NCBI RefSeq assembly: GCF_020520425.1
Contig: NC_079491.1
Coordinates: 2,108,001-2,172,000 of the forward strand
Reading direction: 5' to 3'
Length of the DNA: 64,000 nucleotides
Source of the DNA: Spinacia oleracea
Lineage: Eukaryota; Streptophyta; Magnoliopsida; Caryophyllales; Amaranthaceae
Below are positions 22,944 through 34,335 of this stretch, in pieces. The first letter of the stretch is position 1, and every line of letters starts with the position of its first letter. A model generated the notes under the pieces. It was not told the origin of the DNA. It saw nothing but the letters and a program-made list of their open reading frames with translations, and searched no databases. The position numbers and the translations under genes are program-made.

Positions 22944-25900
22944 ATGGCAAACCTTCTCTCAAGTGGCATTATCGCAAATAGAGAAATTCCTAAAAAGTAT
23001 GTGGTTCCACCTGGAAAAAGACATGGTTAGTATCAACTTTTTACAATTTTTATTTATAAAATAAATTATCGATGTTAATATTCAAAGTTATGCTTTAAAA
23101 TATGTTTACTTATTCTGTATTAATTAACTAAGATGTGCATAATTAAACTCGTTGAGAATTCTTTTATATTATTTTCAGCTCAAGCAGGATTCATTGAAAT
23201 ACCAATCATTGATCTTCAAGACCAAAAAAATTCAACCCAAAACATTTTGAAGGCTAGCCAAGATTTAGGATTATTCCAGGTGAATGCTATCACGATATTA
23301 GTATACTACCTCCGTTTCATAAGATCTTTATATTTATTATTTGTACAAATATTAAGATAAGATAAGATTAGAAAAGTTGATTTAATCTAATAGAATATGG
23401 GATAAAGTAAGAGAAATGTGTAAAAATGTGGGTGGGTGTAAGAAAAAAAATGAATAAAGTAAGAGAAAATGAGTGAAAGCTAGTAAATATTGTGGGATAA
23501 GAATGGTAAGGTAGTACATTTTTATGTCCAAAAATAGAATAAAGAAAAGTGTAAAGAACATTATGAAACAGACTAAAACGGAGTGTGTAGAGATCATTTT
23601 GAAACGGATGTAGTATAACAATTAGAAAATGATTTTGACACTCCAAAAATTGATTTCTGCAATCCATTTCCATTCAGATGTAGGTGTGTCACACTACAAG
23701 AATTAGTATCTTTAACGACAACCTAATCACGACGAGTCAAAAACAACCAAACAAAGACGAGAACAACTGTCGCAAATGTTTTTTACGAGGGTTAACGACG
23801 GAATTTTCTATTAACGACGGCCCCCTTTAATGACGGGTTCGCGACAGAAAATCCTGTCAGTAATCAACGATTATTGGCATTTAGCGACGGGATTTCCCGT
23901 CGTTATTGGTACAATTTCTTGTAGTGTCAAAATCAGAATCTATGGCAATTTTTTAACTATAGTTTATTTTCCCTAAAGATTATAATGTTAATATTTTTTT
24001 ATATCCATAACTCTAATTAATTAAAATAGGTGATAAACCATGGAATTCCAAGCAAGTTAATGAATGATGCAATGAAAGTATTCAAGGAGGTATTTGATTT
24101 ACCCCCAGAAGAAAGATCGAAAATAAACATGAAAGAGGATCTTAATCAAGTGTGCAGAATTTATACGAGCAGCTACAACTACGATAGTGAAGAGTTTCAT
24201 TTTTGGAGGGATGTTTTGAGGCACACTTGTAACCCTTTGGTGGAATGCATCAAGTTCTGGCCTCAAAAACCTGAAAATTATAGGTAATCACTCGTTAACC
24301 TTAAACTATACTAACTCCGTTTCATAAATTTCTTTACAGTTACTATTTATACGGACTCCAATGCAATATTTAACTACTAATATATCAAATTTTGTATGTG
24401 AAAAAATTATAAAAAGTTGATATTCTGAAAATGCACACCGAAACCAATCTAACAAGATCTTACATGTAACGTTTTGATGTATATAATAGTCGAAATTTAC
24501 GGTCAAAGTTTTCATACTTTGGACACATTTTTCAAAGCGTAAAGAACTTTCAGAAATGGAGATAGTTTAACATTAATGAGGTCTTGATCTAGTGGTTAAA
24601 ACTGACTAACTGTGCATAATAGGTCACAGATTCAAATCCTCCGCCCACATTTGTAATTTATTTGTTTTTGTGGCTCATTGGCAATAAAAGTATAACGTCT
24701 AGGCATGTGTGTTTACATGTGCGCATATGAAAGTTCCCCGTTTTAATACTTTTCATCCGTTTTTTTACTTGTACAATTTGTTTACTCTATTCACACACTC
24801 TGTTTTAACAATTTTCTTTTTGTGATTTATACATAATGAAATATATAGTCTTGTAAAGTTGTTAGATTTGTCTCAATATATATTTTCAAGTATCAACTCT
24901 TTATAATTTAGCTACTGTATAATTAGATATATTAAAAGATTCGCGTGAAATATCAAATGGTACAAAAAAAAAGGGAAGGAAGTACTCCGTATAAGTTAAA
25001 CACTACGGAGTACTAAAGATTGATGTGACTCGGGACTGGCTGGGATTCGGGCTGAACCCATGTACGTGCTTTGGGCCTAAAAGGGCCCGCGCGGCCGCAC
25101 CCACACCAAGCCTACTTGTTACTTGTCGTGTCGAAAGTTTAAAAAATGCAGCTCATGTCTGTCCAAGCCCACATGCCCTATTGTCGAGTCGAGCAAACCG
25201 TAGCCCCTAAGCATAATTTTATTCAATCTAAAGTGCTTTGTCGTGTCGGGGTTAGGCTGTGTCGTGCCTTTCTCAAAGGAATGTGGCTCGACCCCAGCCA
25301 ACGACCCACAACTTCATACTCGTATCGAGTCGTATTTTTTCCTTGTACATGTCAGATCGTGCTTTTTTCGTGTCTGATCATGCCGTACCTTGAACCGACA
25401 AGACCAGAACCATACCATCTTTAATTAATTAATTTTTCAATTAAATTTTCAGGGAGATAGTTGGAGAATATGTTGTAGCCTTGAAGGACATGGGAAAGAA
25501 GATCTTAGAACAAATAACCCAAGGGCTTGGGTTAGAAAAAGGCTATTTTGCAAGTGAGCTAACTGAAGATAACATCTTAACTATAAATCACTATCCAATA
25601 TGCCCGGATCCGAGTGTAACTATTGGACTACCCAGGCATAAAGATCCGACCCTTATAAACATTGTTCAAGCGGCACCCGTTAATGTTCCGGGGCTCCAAC
25701 TCTTCAAGGATGGGCAATGGTTCGGGTTTGAGACGGCTCCTAATGCATTTCTAGTCTTTGTTGGCAATCAACTCGAGGTAATAAAAATTGTTCCAAATCA
25801 CACATTGGTTTTTTTTTTTTTTCTTCTTCAAAATGATCTTTATATTTTTAGTAGATTAGATTATGTAAATACTCTAATTAATTATGTATACCATATATAT

Positions 25901-27431
25901 TCTACCGAATATATAATTCAATATTCTACAGAATATATGCTATACATAAATTAATATAATTAGAATATTTACATAATACTTCGTATAATATATTACTTTC
26001 TGTTTTAATCTGTTTCATAATGTTCTTTACATTGTGTTTTATATAATTTCCGTACATTAAATGTTATTGTCCTACCTTTCTTACCCCATAACATTTACAA
26101 ATTATTATATCCTACTATTTTCGTACATTAAACGTTATTGTCCTACATTTTCAAATATCTTTTACTTTATCCATATTTTATTATATTCACTCACCTTTTT
26201 ACATACACTTCCTTTTTATCTTAATAATTTTGCAATAGTAAATATAAATATCATTTTAAAACAGAGGTAGTAGCTTTTATTTGTTTTTCAGATACGAAGT
26301 AGCTTTTAGCTGTTTCATTTGGTAAAAATTCCAATATGTGTGTCTTGGTAAATGACTTTTTTTTTTCTTGGCTTAAAAACCGACTTTTCCGTCAAAATCC
26401 AAAAGCCAGCAACGCTAGCTTTTTTTATTTTAGCTGTTGCCTTTTATATTTTGCTAATTACAATTTAATCTCTCATCACTGCCCTCTTATACTAATGTCC
26501 TTAAATGTTGTTTTGTACTCATGTAACAGTCCGTAGCCAACATTCAACTTTACCAAACACTTTTCTAAGAATAAAGCCTACCATCAAGAACCAACCTAAA
26601 AAGCCAACAAACGATCGTTCAAACAAGTCAAGTGAAACAGTCAAACAACCACCAACCACCGACGAAACCAATTGCCATATTAAACACCCCCATTTGTATT
26701 GTTACATTCTCCTTACAATATCCCCTTATTTCTCTTTACAATATCCCCTATCTCCTCGTACCAAACGCCTAATCATTATGTACGACTTGATACCAACGAT
26801 GTCTTGTCCTAATAGTTAAGAATGAGAGCTCTGCGTACGATAGATTTCAGATTCGAATCCCACGACCCCATTTGTAATTTATATTGCTCTTGTGGCTCAT
26901 TCAAACAACCACCCGCCACCGACGAACAACTAATTGTGAATTGCCAAACTAATCATCCCCATTTATATTGTTACATTCTCCTTACAATATCCCATATTTC
27001 TCTTTACAATATCCCCTATTTCCTCGTACCAAACGCCTAATCACTATGCACAACTTGATATCAATGAGGGGTCTGTGTATAATAGGTCTCAGATTCGAAT
27101 CCTCCCGGCCCCATTTGTAATTTATATTGTTCTTGTGTGGCTCATTCACACCCTGATGCAGGTTGTTAGCAACGGGAAGATGAAAGCGGTGGTGCATCGA
27201 GTGGTGACAAACGCAAGTAAAGCACGAACAACGGCGGTGTTCTTCATGAGTCCAACAATGGATTGCATCGTTGAACCAGCTAAAGCTATTGTTGAAGCAC
27301 AAGATTGTGGTCCTCTTTATAAGGCATTTCGATACAAGGAGTATTTTGATATCCACACTGGCCATGATGGGGATAGAGATACTATTCTTGAATCTTATAA
27401 TTTTAAGATCAAACAATCTTCAATCCCATAG
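22944..27431 (+). CDS. 2-oxoglutarate/Fe(II) dioxygenase, H6H-like (copy 2)
   Basis: Five exons: 22944-23025, 23179-23279, 24030-24283, 25453-25777 and 27162-27431, all GT-AG, total 343 codons plus stop. The ATG was chosen because MANLLSS aligns with the MVNLLSD start of the neighbouring copy. The protein has IEIPIIDL (DIOX_N, about residues 34-41), VINHG at the exon 3 start, the iron site H-K-D (PRHKDP), distal His in HRVVTNASKAR, and Arg followed by T-T where many relatives have R-x-S. Length and motifs fit plant cytosolic 2-oxoglutarate dioxygenases of the hyoscyamine 6-dioxygenase-like/DMR6-like group, which hydroxylate or desaturate specialised metabolites. The substrate cannot be read from sequence. 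All catalytic positions are present, so it is probably active. Introns carry Stowaway-like, CACTA, SINE and GC-rich insertions. It forms a tandem pair with the gene at 28944. An annotation that misses the two short first exons would truncate it. Confidence 0.88.
23306..23615. mobile_element. Stowaway-like MITE in dioxygenase intron 2
   Basis: Starts TACTACCTCCGTTTCATAAG and ends TTTTGAAACGGATGTAGTA, matching inverted repeats of the CTCCCTCCGT Stowaway type. Overlapping minus-strand frames are not genes. Confidence 0.65.
23692..23926. mobile_element. CACTA MITE with intact ends and 3-bp TSD
   Basis: Ends are CACTACAAGAA and TTCTTGTAGTG, a perfect 11-bp inverted repeat. The flanks TCA (23689-23691) and TCA (23927-23929) form the 3-bp duplication typical of CACTA elements. 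The interior has AACGACGG/CCGTCGTTA repeats shared with 18676-18944 and 20819-20998. It lies in intron 2 of the dioxygenase and is too short to encode transposase. Confidence 0.88.
24570..24720 (+). mobile_element. tRNA-derived SINE in intron 3
   Basis: An A-box-like TTGATCTAGTGGTTAAAA (24592-24609) is followed by a B-box-like CACAGATTCAAATCCTCC (24625-24642), then CATTTGTAATTTATTTGTTT and TGTGGCTCATTGG. Related copies lie at 26795-26905 and 27055-27150. It sits in an intron of the copy-2 dioxygenase. Confidence 0.65.
25015..25425. mobile_element. GC-rich MITE in intron 3
   Basis: Runs from about ACTAAAGATTGATGTGACTC to ACCATACCATCTTTAATTAA. Terminal AAAGAT/ATCTTT and the GGCCCGCG...GTCGTGTCG content relate it to the element at 12987-13500. 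The frames over it (25025-25424, both strands) are GC artefacts. Confidence 0.6.
26495..27150. repeat. Locally duplicated SINE-containing block in intron 4
   Basis: The stretch TTGTTACATTCTCCTTACAA ... CTCGTACCAAACGCCTAATC occurs at about 26698-26777 and again at 26967-27046. After each copy comes a tRNA-like SINE segment (CAGATTCGAATCC, then CCATTTGTAATTTATATTG) at 26795-26905 and 27055-27150. The block was duplicated within the last intron of the copy-2 dioxygenase. The second SINE ends only about 12 bp before the last exon. Confidence 0.7.
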
Positions 27432-28129
27432 TTTATATTATAAATCTAGCTTGTTAATTATTGGATTGTATTTGTTATATGAAAACCCTGCCTTTTAATA
27501 ATAATAATAATAAAATATTTGGATTTTATAGAATTTATGGAATTACAACTCTTGGTCCGACAATTTCTTATGTACATTTCAAGCTTATATATGATACAAC
27601 CGTTGATACCTTATAAAGTTATAAGATACAATCAACGCTATTTTTTTACTCATTCAATGTAAGTTTTACAAGAATTGTAGTACGTTGGAACTTTACTAGT
27701 TTAGTACTCGTACAGGTATATAATTTCATCATTGTCGATTTTTATTTCTCTTTATACAACTCGTGCATCAAACAGGCCAATATTTCGGTTTTGCTGAAAA
27801 ATATTATAGACGAATCTCAAAGTCCTACACACTTGTGGAGTTGTGGTCAATAAATTAAGGATGAAAGAGTAACTTTCATTTGCTCATTCGGAGTTCTAAT
27901 AATTTTTTTTAATAAGTTCATTAAATAGAAATAAATCTTGTATAGGACTGTTTTATACGGAGTACGAAGTACTTCGTACTATTAACACAAAAATTATACG
28001 TAGTAACTATGGAGTATTTAACAATAAGAGTATAACTATCTAGTTATAAAATATAACTAATTGATCATAAAACGTAATTTTATATTCATAAGAGTCTAAG
28101 ACGGTCTTAACTAAAAAGTATATAACTAA
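27432..28129. other. Intergenic region between the tandem dioxygenases
   Basis: AT-rich, with a short ATA/TAA microsatellite at about 27498-27515 in the probable 3' UTR and a TACGAAGTACTTCGTA palindrome near 27964. No other gene or element is recognisable. Confidence 0.5.
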
Positions 28130-28392
28130 TACTCCCTCTGTCCCTTAATACTCGCACCATTTTGACTTTTTGCACTATTCACATAATTCACTTTGACCCT
28201 ATTTTATTTCTAATATATGAAAACAAATATTAGTATATAATATATTGTTGGCTTCATCTTAATATATATTTTCATAATATTGAAAAAAAATAGGTTTTTA
28301 TAATATGTAGTTTAAGATATTGGTAGTCAAAGATGTGCATTGGCAAGCGTGTCCAGTCAAAACGGTGCGAGTATTAAGGAACGGAGGGAGTA
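28130..28392. mobile_element. Stowaway-type MITE
   Basis: Begins TACTCCCTCTGTCCCTTAAT and ends TTAAGGAACGGAGGGAGTA with TA at each border. The inverted repeat extends inward through ACTCGCACCATTTTGAC and its complement. It lies between the two plus-strand dioxygenases, about 550 bp upstream of the second. Confidence 0.85.
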
Positions 28393-28943
28393 ATATATAT
28401 AAGAGAAATTGCTTTTAGTTCTTCTAAGTTACGTAGTATAAAACGTAGTTAATACTCCTCTCTTCTTTTAATTATGGAACAATTTTTACATGTGTGCAAC
28501 TAAAATAAAATTACACACAACCTTTAATTTTAGAAATAAATTATCAAGTTTGCATTAAAAAAAACAAAAAAGACACAAATCAATTCATTGAATTATCTTG
28601 GACTTTGCTACATCGAATAGGAAAGAAATCCCTATCAATAAGGATTTTATTATAACATAAGTATCAAATTGGATGTTATTATAACATAATTAAGTATCAA
28701 ACAGATATTGATTTCATTTATAACATTGTGAAATAGGAAACATATCCATGTATTCACACTCTTTTTAATTGGATAAAGTAATACTCCCTCCATTTCTAAA
28801 TAAGCGCAAAAATTTAATTAAAATACTACTACGTATATTATTATAACGTCTATATATTTGTATATATGTATATGTCATTACTCATTAACCAGACTTGAAC
28901 CACATCAAAATTCTACAAACTACACCAATATCTTATTTACTAA

Positions 28944-31778
28944 ATGGTGAACCTCCTCTCAGACTGCATTGCTGCAAATGGCGAAACCGCGAAAAACTAT
29001 GTGTTTCCACCGGAAAGAAGACCACGTAAGTTTGTAGAATATAAAACGATTATTGAAACTTCAAATGGTGCAATTATGTAACAAGCCGAAATAAATATTA
29101 GGCAACTAACCTAGCTCGTTATTTTGTGTCTTTTAGCTACTTCCGGGAAAGTTGACATTCCGATCATTGATCTTCAGGAAGAGAATTCAACCAAGCATAT
29201 TTTGAACGCTATCCAAGATTTTGGTGTATTTCAGGTTTCATATTTCAATTTTCGAAAACAATTATCTATAAGAAAAGAAAAAGAAATTTTAATACTTGCA
29301 ACGTTTGTACTTTTTAAACTCTTCGCATATTCTACTTTAACTATTGTTTGAGATTTATGTTTAAGATAAAACATATTCATATAAGATCTTGTTAGATTCG
29401 TTTCAAATCTCAATGTTTATTTTCAAAATATAACTTCTTATATTTTTGCTTAAAAAGAATTAAAGATATTAATTATCAAAGTTGTGCATTGACATGCGTT
29501 AAACTGACCTACGATGTGAGTAAAAACAAACGGAGAAACTATAAGAAAAGAAAAAGGAATTTTATTTAATTATTTCAATTTTCTTACTTTATTGAATTTT
29601 TAAATTTTATTTTTTAAATTTGGAGCAGGTAATCAACCATGGAGTTTCAAAGGATATAATTAGTGAAGCAATGAAAGTGTTCAAAGAAGTATTTGAGTTA
29701 CCACCAGAAGAAAAATCAAAAATAAATATGAAAGAGGATATAAATCAATTTTGCAGAATATATTCAAGCAGCTACAACTTTGACAGTGAAAAGATTCATT
29801 ACTGGAGGGATGTGTTGAAGCACCATTGTAGTCCTTTGGAGGAATGCATTAACTTTTGGCCTCAAAAGCCCGAAAAATACAGGCAAATTCGCGCATTTTT
29901 TTTTACGATCCTATAATTAACTTCACACTTGTCTTTTTACGGTCTTTCAAAAATCTATGCAGGAAAAGTTGGATAAACTTTGACTTAAAACATTCACGCA
30001 CGTGTGAAATTAAATAAATCTATACATAGTCTATACCTATCGATACCTAGTATTTTAAAAGGAAATTCATTGATGATTTGATGACATGTGTCACCCCCCA
30101 TCATTCATCCACATAGGCAAATGCGCATATTTTCATTTTTTACTATCCTATAATTAACCTCACACTTGCTTTTTCATGGTCTTTCAAAAACCAATCCAGG
30201 AAAAAGTTGACAAACTTTGACTTTAAACATTAACGCACGTGTGAAATTAAATAAATCTATACCTAGTCTATAAAAAGGAAAACCATAGATGATTTGATGG
30301 CACGTGTTACCCCCATCGTTCATCCATACATTTATTTTTTGTTTTTTAAAATTTTTTCTTTTGTTGTTTGCTATACGAATTATTTTACAACTTTAACACC
30401 TATTCCACTTCTTCCTCAATATTCATCAATTCACCATTAATTCATAGATTTATTCAACTTATTTCACCCATCAATTCAACATCAAATCAACATTAAACAT
30501 CAAATCAACATTAATTCATATATTCATTCAACACTCAATATTAATTGATCACCATCTCATTTATAAAAAAATTAAATTTTCAAATTTCACCACTATATAA
30601 ATCATATATTCTCACTAAAATCGCAAAGGCCCTCAATAAAACTAGCACTTTAAAAGACGGCTTAACAACCAGTATAAAATTGCCCATTCATTGAACAAGG
30701 TCAAAAGCTAGTTATTATTAAAACGAAGTCGAGAGTATTATTAAAATGACAAGTTTAAATTGTCTTTCAGGGAGAAAGTAGGAACATATGTGACAGCATT
30801 GAAGGATCTGGGATCAAGGATTCTAGGGTTCATATCACAAGGAATTGGTCTAGAAAAAGAGTATTTTGCAAATGAGTTAAGTGAAGATAACAATTTGATT
30901 GTTAATCATTACCCGCCGTGCCCTAACCCGAGTTTAACCCTTGGATTAACTAAGCATTCAGATCCTAACCTTATCACCATTCTTCAAGCAGTGCCTCTTC
31001 ATGTCCCTGGCCTTGAACTCTTCAAGGATGGTCAATGGTTGAGTGTTTCAACTGTTCCTGATGCATTTGTTGTCTTTGTTGGCAATCAGCTTCAGGTATA
31101 TATTTTTGGATTTCTGCATATCAAAAGTTAAGTTTGTCATGTGAAATACAGTGATTAAAAGAGGGAAAATAAATAATGCAGGAAATTGCTACTATAATGA
31201 CTTATTTTGACTTATTTTAGACAAAATAAGTTCAGATGATAAGTACATTTTCACACAAATAAGTTTATTTCAAACATTTTAACACACAAATAAGTTCATT
31301 CCAGACATTTTCACACACAAATAAGTTTATTTCAGATATTTTCACACAAATAAGTTTAGATAAAAATAAGTTTTTTCGGACATTTTCACACACAAATAAG
31401 TTCAGATAAAAATAAGTTTTTTCGGACATTTTCACACAAAAATAAGTTTATTTCAAGTTCCGATAAATCCAGATAAGTTCAGATAATATAACTTCAGACA
31501 AATAAGTAAAATATTTGATGCAGGTTGTTAGCAACGGGGAGCTGAAAGCTGGAGTTCACAGAGTGAGAAATGCGAGTGAAGCGCGAACAAGTGCTGCATT
31601 CTTCATTAATCCATCAAACGAATGCATTGTGGAACCAGCAAAAGAGCTTGTTCAAGCAGAAAATAATCCACCACTATACAAAGCTTTCAAATATGAAGAT
31701 TTCTTTAAAGTTTACACAGGTCAGGAAGGGGACAGGCATACTATACTAGAAGATTTTGGTTTTAAGATAAAACCTTAA
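28944..31778 (+). CDS. 2-oxoglutarate/Fe(II) dioxygenase, H6H-like (copy 3)
   Basis: Five exons: 28944-29025, 29137-29234, 29629-29882, 30771-31095 and 31524-31778, total 337 codons plus stop. Exon phases match copy 2 exactly. Motifs: VDIPIIDL, VINHG, NHYPPCPNPSLTLG, iron site H-S-D (TKHSDP), distal His in GVHRVRNASEAR, and R-T-S for 2-oxoglutarate. Two oddities: the exon 3 donor is AG|GCAAAT, so intron 3 is a GC-AG intron, and one residue is missing between the distal His and the Arg (9-residue spacing here, 10 in the other two copies). The reading frame is otherwise intact. Function is probably oxidative tailoring of a specialised metabolite in the cytosol; the substrate is unknown. A TATA-like TCTATATATTTG lies near 28850. 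The region just downstream repeats the end of the last exon. Confidence 0.87.
31190..31512. repeat. AACTTAT-type repeats in intron 4
   Basis: An array of ACATTTTCACACAAATAAG and AGTTTATTTCAGA units (about 30 bp each, seven or more copies). It is reverse-complement related to the AACTTAT MITE family. It ends only about 11 bp before the last exon of the copy-3 dioxygenase. Confidence 0.7.
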
Positions 31779-32150
31779 TGTTAGAATTATCTGAAAAATT
31801 CTGATAATAAAGTAGCTGACAGTAGTCTTTGAAGATTTTGGTTTTAGGATCAACCCTTAATGTCAAGACTTATCTGAAATTTTGAGAATAAAGCAGTTGA
31901 CAGTAGTCTTTGAAGATTTTGGTTTTAAGATCAAACCTTAATGTTAGAATTATCTGAAATTTTGAGAATAAAGCAGTTGACACTTGACAGTAGTCTTTGA
32001 AGATTTTGGTTTTAAGATCAAACCTTAATGTTAGAATTATCTGAAATTTTGAGAATAAAGCAGTTGACAGTAGTCTTTGAAGATTTTGGTTTTAAGATCA
32101 AACCTTAATGTTAGAATTATCTGAAATTCTGAATAAAGCAGTTGACAGTA
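31749..32150 (+). repeat. ~80-bp tandem array repeating the end of the last exon
   Basis: GAAGATTTTGG recurs at about 31750, 31830, 31911, 31999 and 32078. Each unit continues with sequence encoding DFG-F-(K/R)-I-(K/N)-P and a TAA stop, then about 45 bp of 3' UTR (TTAGAATTATCTGAAAT, AATAAAGCAGTTGACAG). The first unit is the true end of the copy-3 dioxygenase. The others lie in its 3' UTR or beyond, and each repeats an AATAAAG sequence that could act as a polyadenylation signal. Confidence 0.88.
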
Positions 32151-32164
32151 GCCTTTGCAGTTGA

Positions 32165-33706
32165 AAGGGAGGGGGTGAAATGTATTTTTACATCAATTAT
32201 AATCAAAATAACATTATTGTCAGGCAGTAAATAGCAAGTAATTAAGCATTAAGCAGAGCTAGCAGCAAAATATTCACAGTATTTTCTCAGATAAGGAATA
32301 ATTATATACTGCAAAAGTGCAAATAATCACAGTGCAATAGAATGGAAAGCAGTATTCAATCAGAAAAGGAATGCTAACATAGTGCAAATATTCACAGTAC
32401 CTTCCAATGTAAGCATATGTCTTTGTAGGTTTGAGTGTTTGACATGTCTCAATTGAGCATACACGATTAGGGCCAAGCTAGTGAGACATCGATGATGTTT
32501 TCCTTTGCAACTGTTGTGCTGTTCACTGCAGTCTTTCCAACTGCAAATAAGCCACCCCCAAGTAGTTGTAAATATAACCATCTTCAAAATGCTTGGAAGT
32601 TGGAACCAAAACTCTCTTTTGAGGTTCGAGTAAGGAATAACTTGTCGCCCTGCATAACCTTACCCATCAACTAGTGGAGTGACTTCCTTCAGAATGCTGA
32701 TCTTGAGCTTCTCAAGCAGCAAACCATGTGCTCTCTTTAGCAAAGATTTTGCAGTTTCAAATTCATTTTTATGGCTCGTATTGTATAGATATCTCTACAT
32801 AAGCCTCCGAGACTTCTAAGGATGCGTTTTATTCACCTGATTTTCACTTATTTTTTCTGAACTTATCTTATCTGATTTATCTGAACTTATTAGAACTTAT
32901 CAAAACTTATTTTAGTTATAAGTTGTACATGTTCAACCCTTTTTCCTTAAACTTATCTTATCTAAATTTATTTTTCCTGAAATAAGTGGAAATAAGGAGA
33001 ACAAAACAAAGTCAGGGCTTCAACTTTTCCTACTCGTCTAATATACCTGAAGCAATCCTATAGTCTAGACACCTCTTTGCATCAGAAAACTTCTCTAGAC
33101 TAACCAATGAGACCCTAATTCCCTATGCTTTTTTCTTTCTACTGAACAATGCCCTTCAAAAATGTATAATCAGCATCAATCTCAGTCAAAGAAAATCAGA
33201 GCTACAACCCTGATTTTTCAAATTTCTGAGTTAGGTGCTTCTGCTTGAATGCCTTCTCATGCTCTCTATCCCAGTATAAATAACACCAAAAAACCGCCTA
33301 TCACGAGCAGCATCTACTGAGTTATCCCTCAACAGTTTCATGAGCAACTCCAATGCGTTCAAACAATATGCCAAGGTTTCCTAGAAGTTCAAAATTGTAA
33401 CACAAGCTTTCACCTATAAGCATTTCCAACTTCTCTTTCTATCTTCATCCAACAAAAACTCCTAAATCTCTACAAACTTCCCTCAAGATATCCAAACTCT
33501 CCTCTCTGTTATCCATAGTAGCCTTAGAATTAGCCAATTTAAGCTGAACAACATGAAGAATAGGTTTTAAATCCTTGGTATGGAAACTAGCCCCTTCCTC
33601 TAACCTACCCAAAATAGTATTAGCCTTATTAGGAAACATAAAAAAAAAAATCAAGTTATAACTTGTAGAACCCAAAAGCTGTCAAGTAATAGCAACTGGC
33701 AACCCC
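32165..33706 (-). pseudogene. Decayed partial copy of the TPR gene
   Basis: Antisense sequence matches the TPR gene at 34336-37779: 32385-33706 follows 36105-37305 (for example AACCCAAAAGCTGT, CAGAGCTWCRACCC, CTGARGCAAT), with many small insertions, deletions and stops. 32170-32290 matches the TPR gene's 3' flank at 34150-34270. The intron, the last exon and the N-terminus are missing. It carries an AACTTAT MITE at 32822-33012. No usable reading frame remains. The retained 3' flank and some intron-side bases argue for segmental duplication plus deletion rather than retroposition. Confidence 0.82.
32822..33012. mobile_element. AACTTAT-family MITE inside the TPR pseudogene
   Basis: Starts GATGCGTTTTATTCACCTGA and ends GGAAATAAGGAGAACAAAAC, with internal TTATCTGAACTTATTAGAAC. 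The parent gene reads without interruption across this point (near 36560), so the boundaries of the insertion can be read by comparison. Confidence 0.75.
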
Positions 33707-34335
33707 ATACGGAGGGTGCGACAGCCATACTCCCCACACCACTCATATTCCAGGCCATCGTACCAGCTCTACTACACACCACAACACACTATATTCACCT
33801 CTACTAACCTAAACATGCTTATAAAGTTATCCAAGACCTACCACAGTTAGTTAACATACATTACCAAATTTTCAATGTTTAGGGAACGGAAAACAACCCA
33901 CCAAATCAAATTAAAATATGAAAAGTCCAAAAATCTAAAATCTGTTATGTTACCAATATTGATCATAGAATTAAAACTACTCACATTATCATAAAGATCC
34001 CAGGTGATCAAAAGACACATTATTTGGCAATTTTTATAATAAAGACAGGGAATGATTCTCATTTAATTCAAATGTGGTATTAATCTAAGAATGTTACAAA
34101 AGTTGGATTTATCTTTGATTATTTGAAGAAAAAGGGGTTTGAAATAATGAAATGTATTTTGTATCTCAATTGTTATCAAAATATATTAATATGGAGTTCC
34201 AGGCAGTATTAACTAAACATCAAGCAGATCTTTCCGCAAAATATTAAGTGATGCAGCGGTTAACATTACCACAGGGGCAAAAAGAAAATACAAAAAAGAT
34301 TGACTTAATCTAATATAGTTCATCTGAACTGCACC

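Noticed and set aside
30000-30720. Possible Helitron in copy-3 dioxygenase intron 3 (TCTATACCTAG near 30262, CTAGT near 30712)
   Set aside because: No 3' hairpin found before the CTAG, so the ends cannot be paired with confidence.
11803-31778. Complete biosynthetic gene cluster around the dioxygenases
   Set aside because: No P450, methyltransferase, acyltransferase, glycosyltransferase or terpene/alkaloid synthase is visible in the window.
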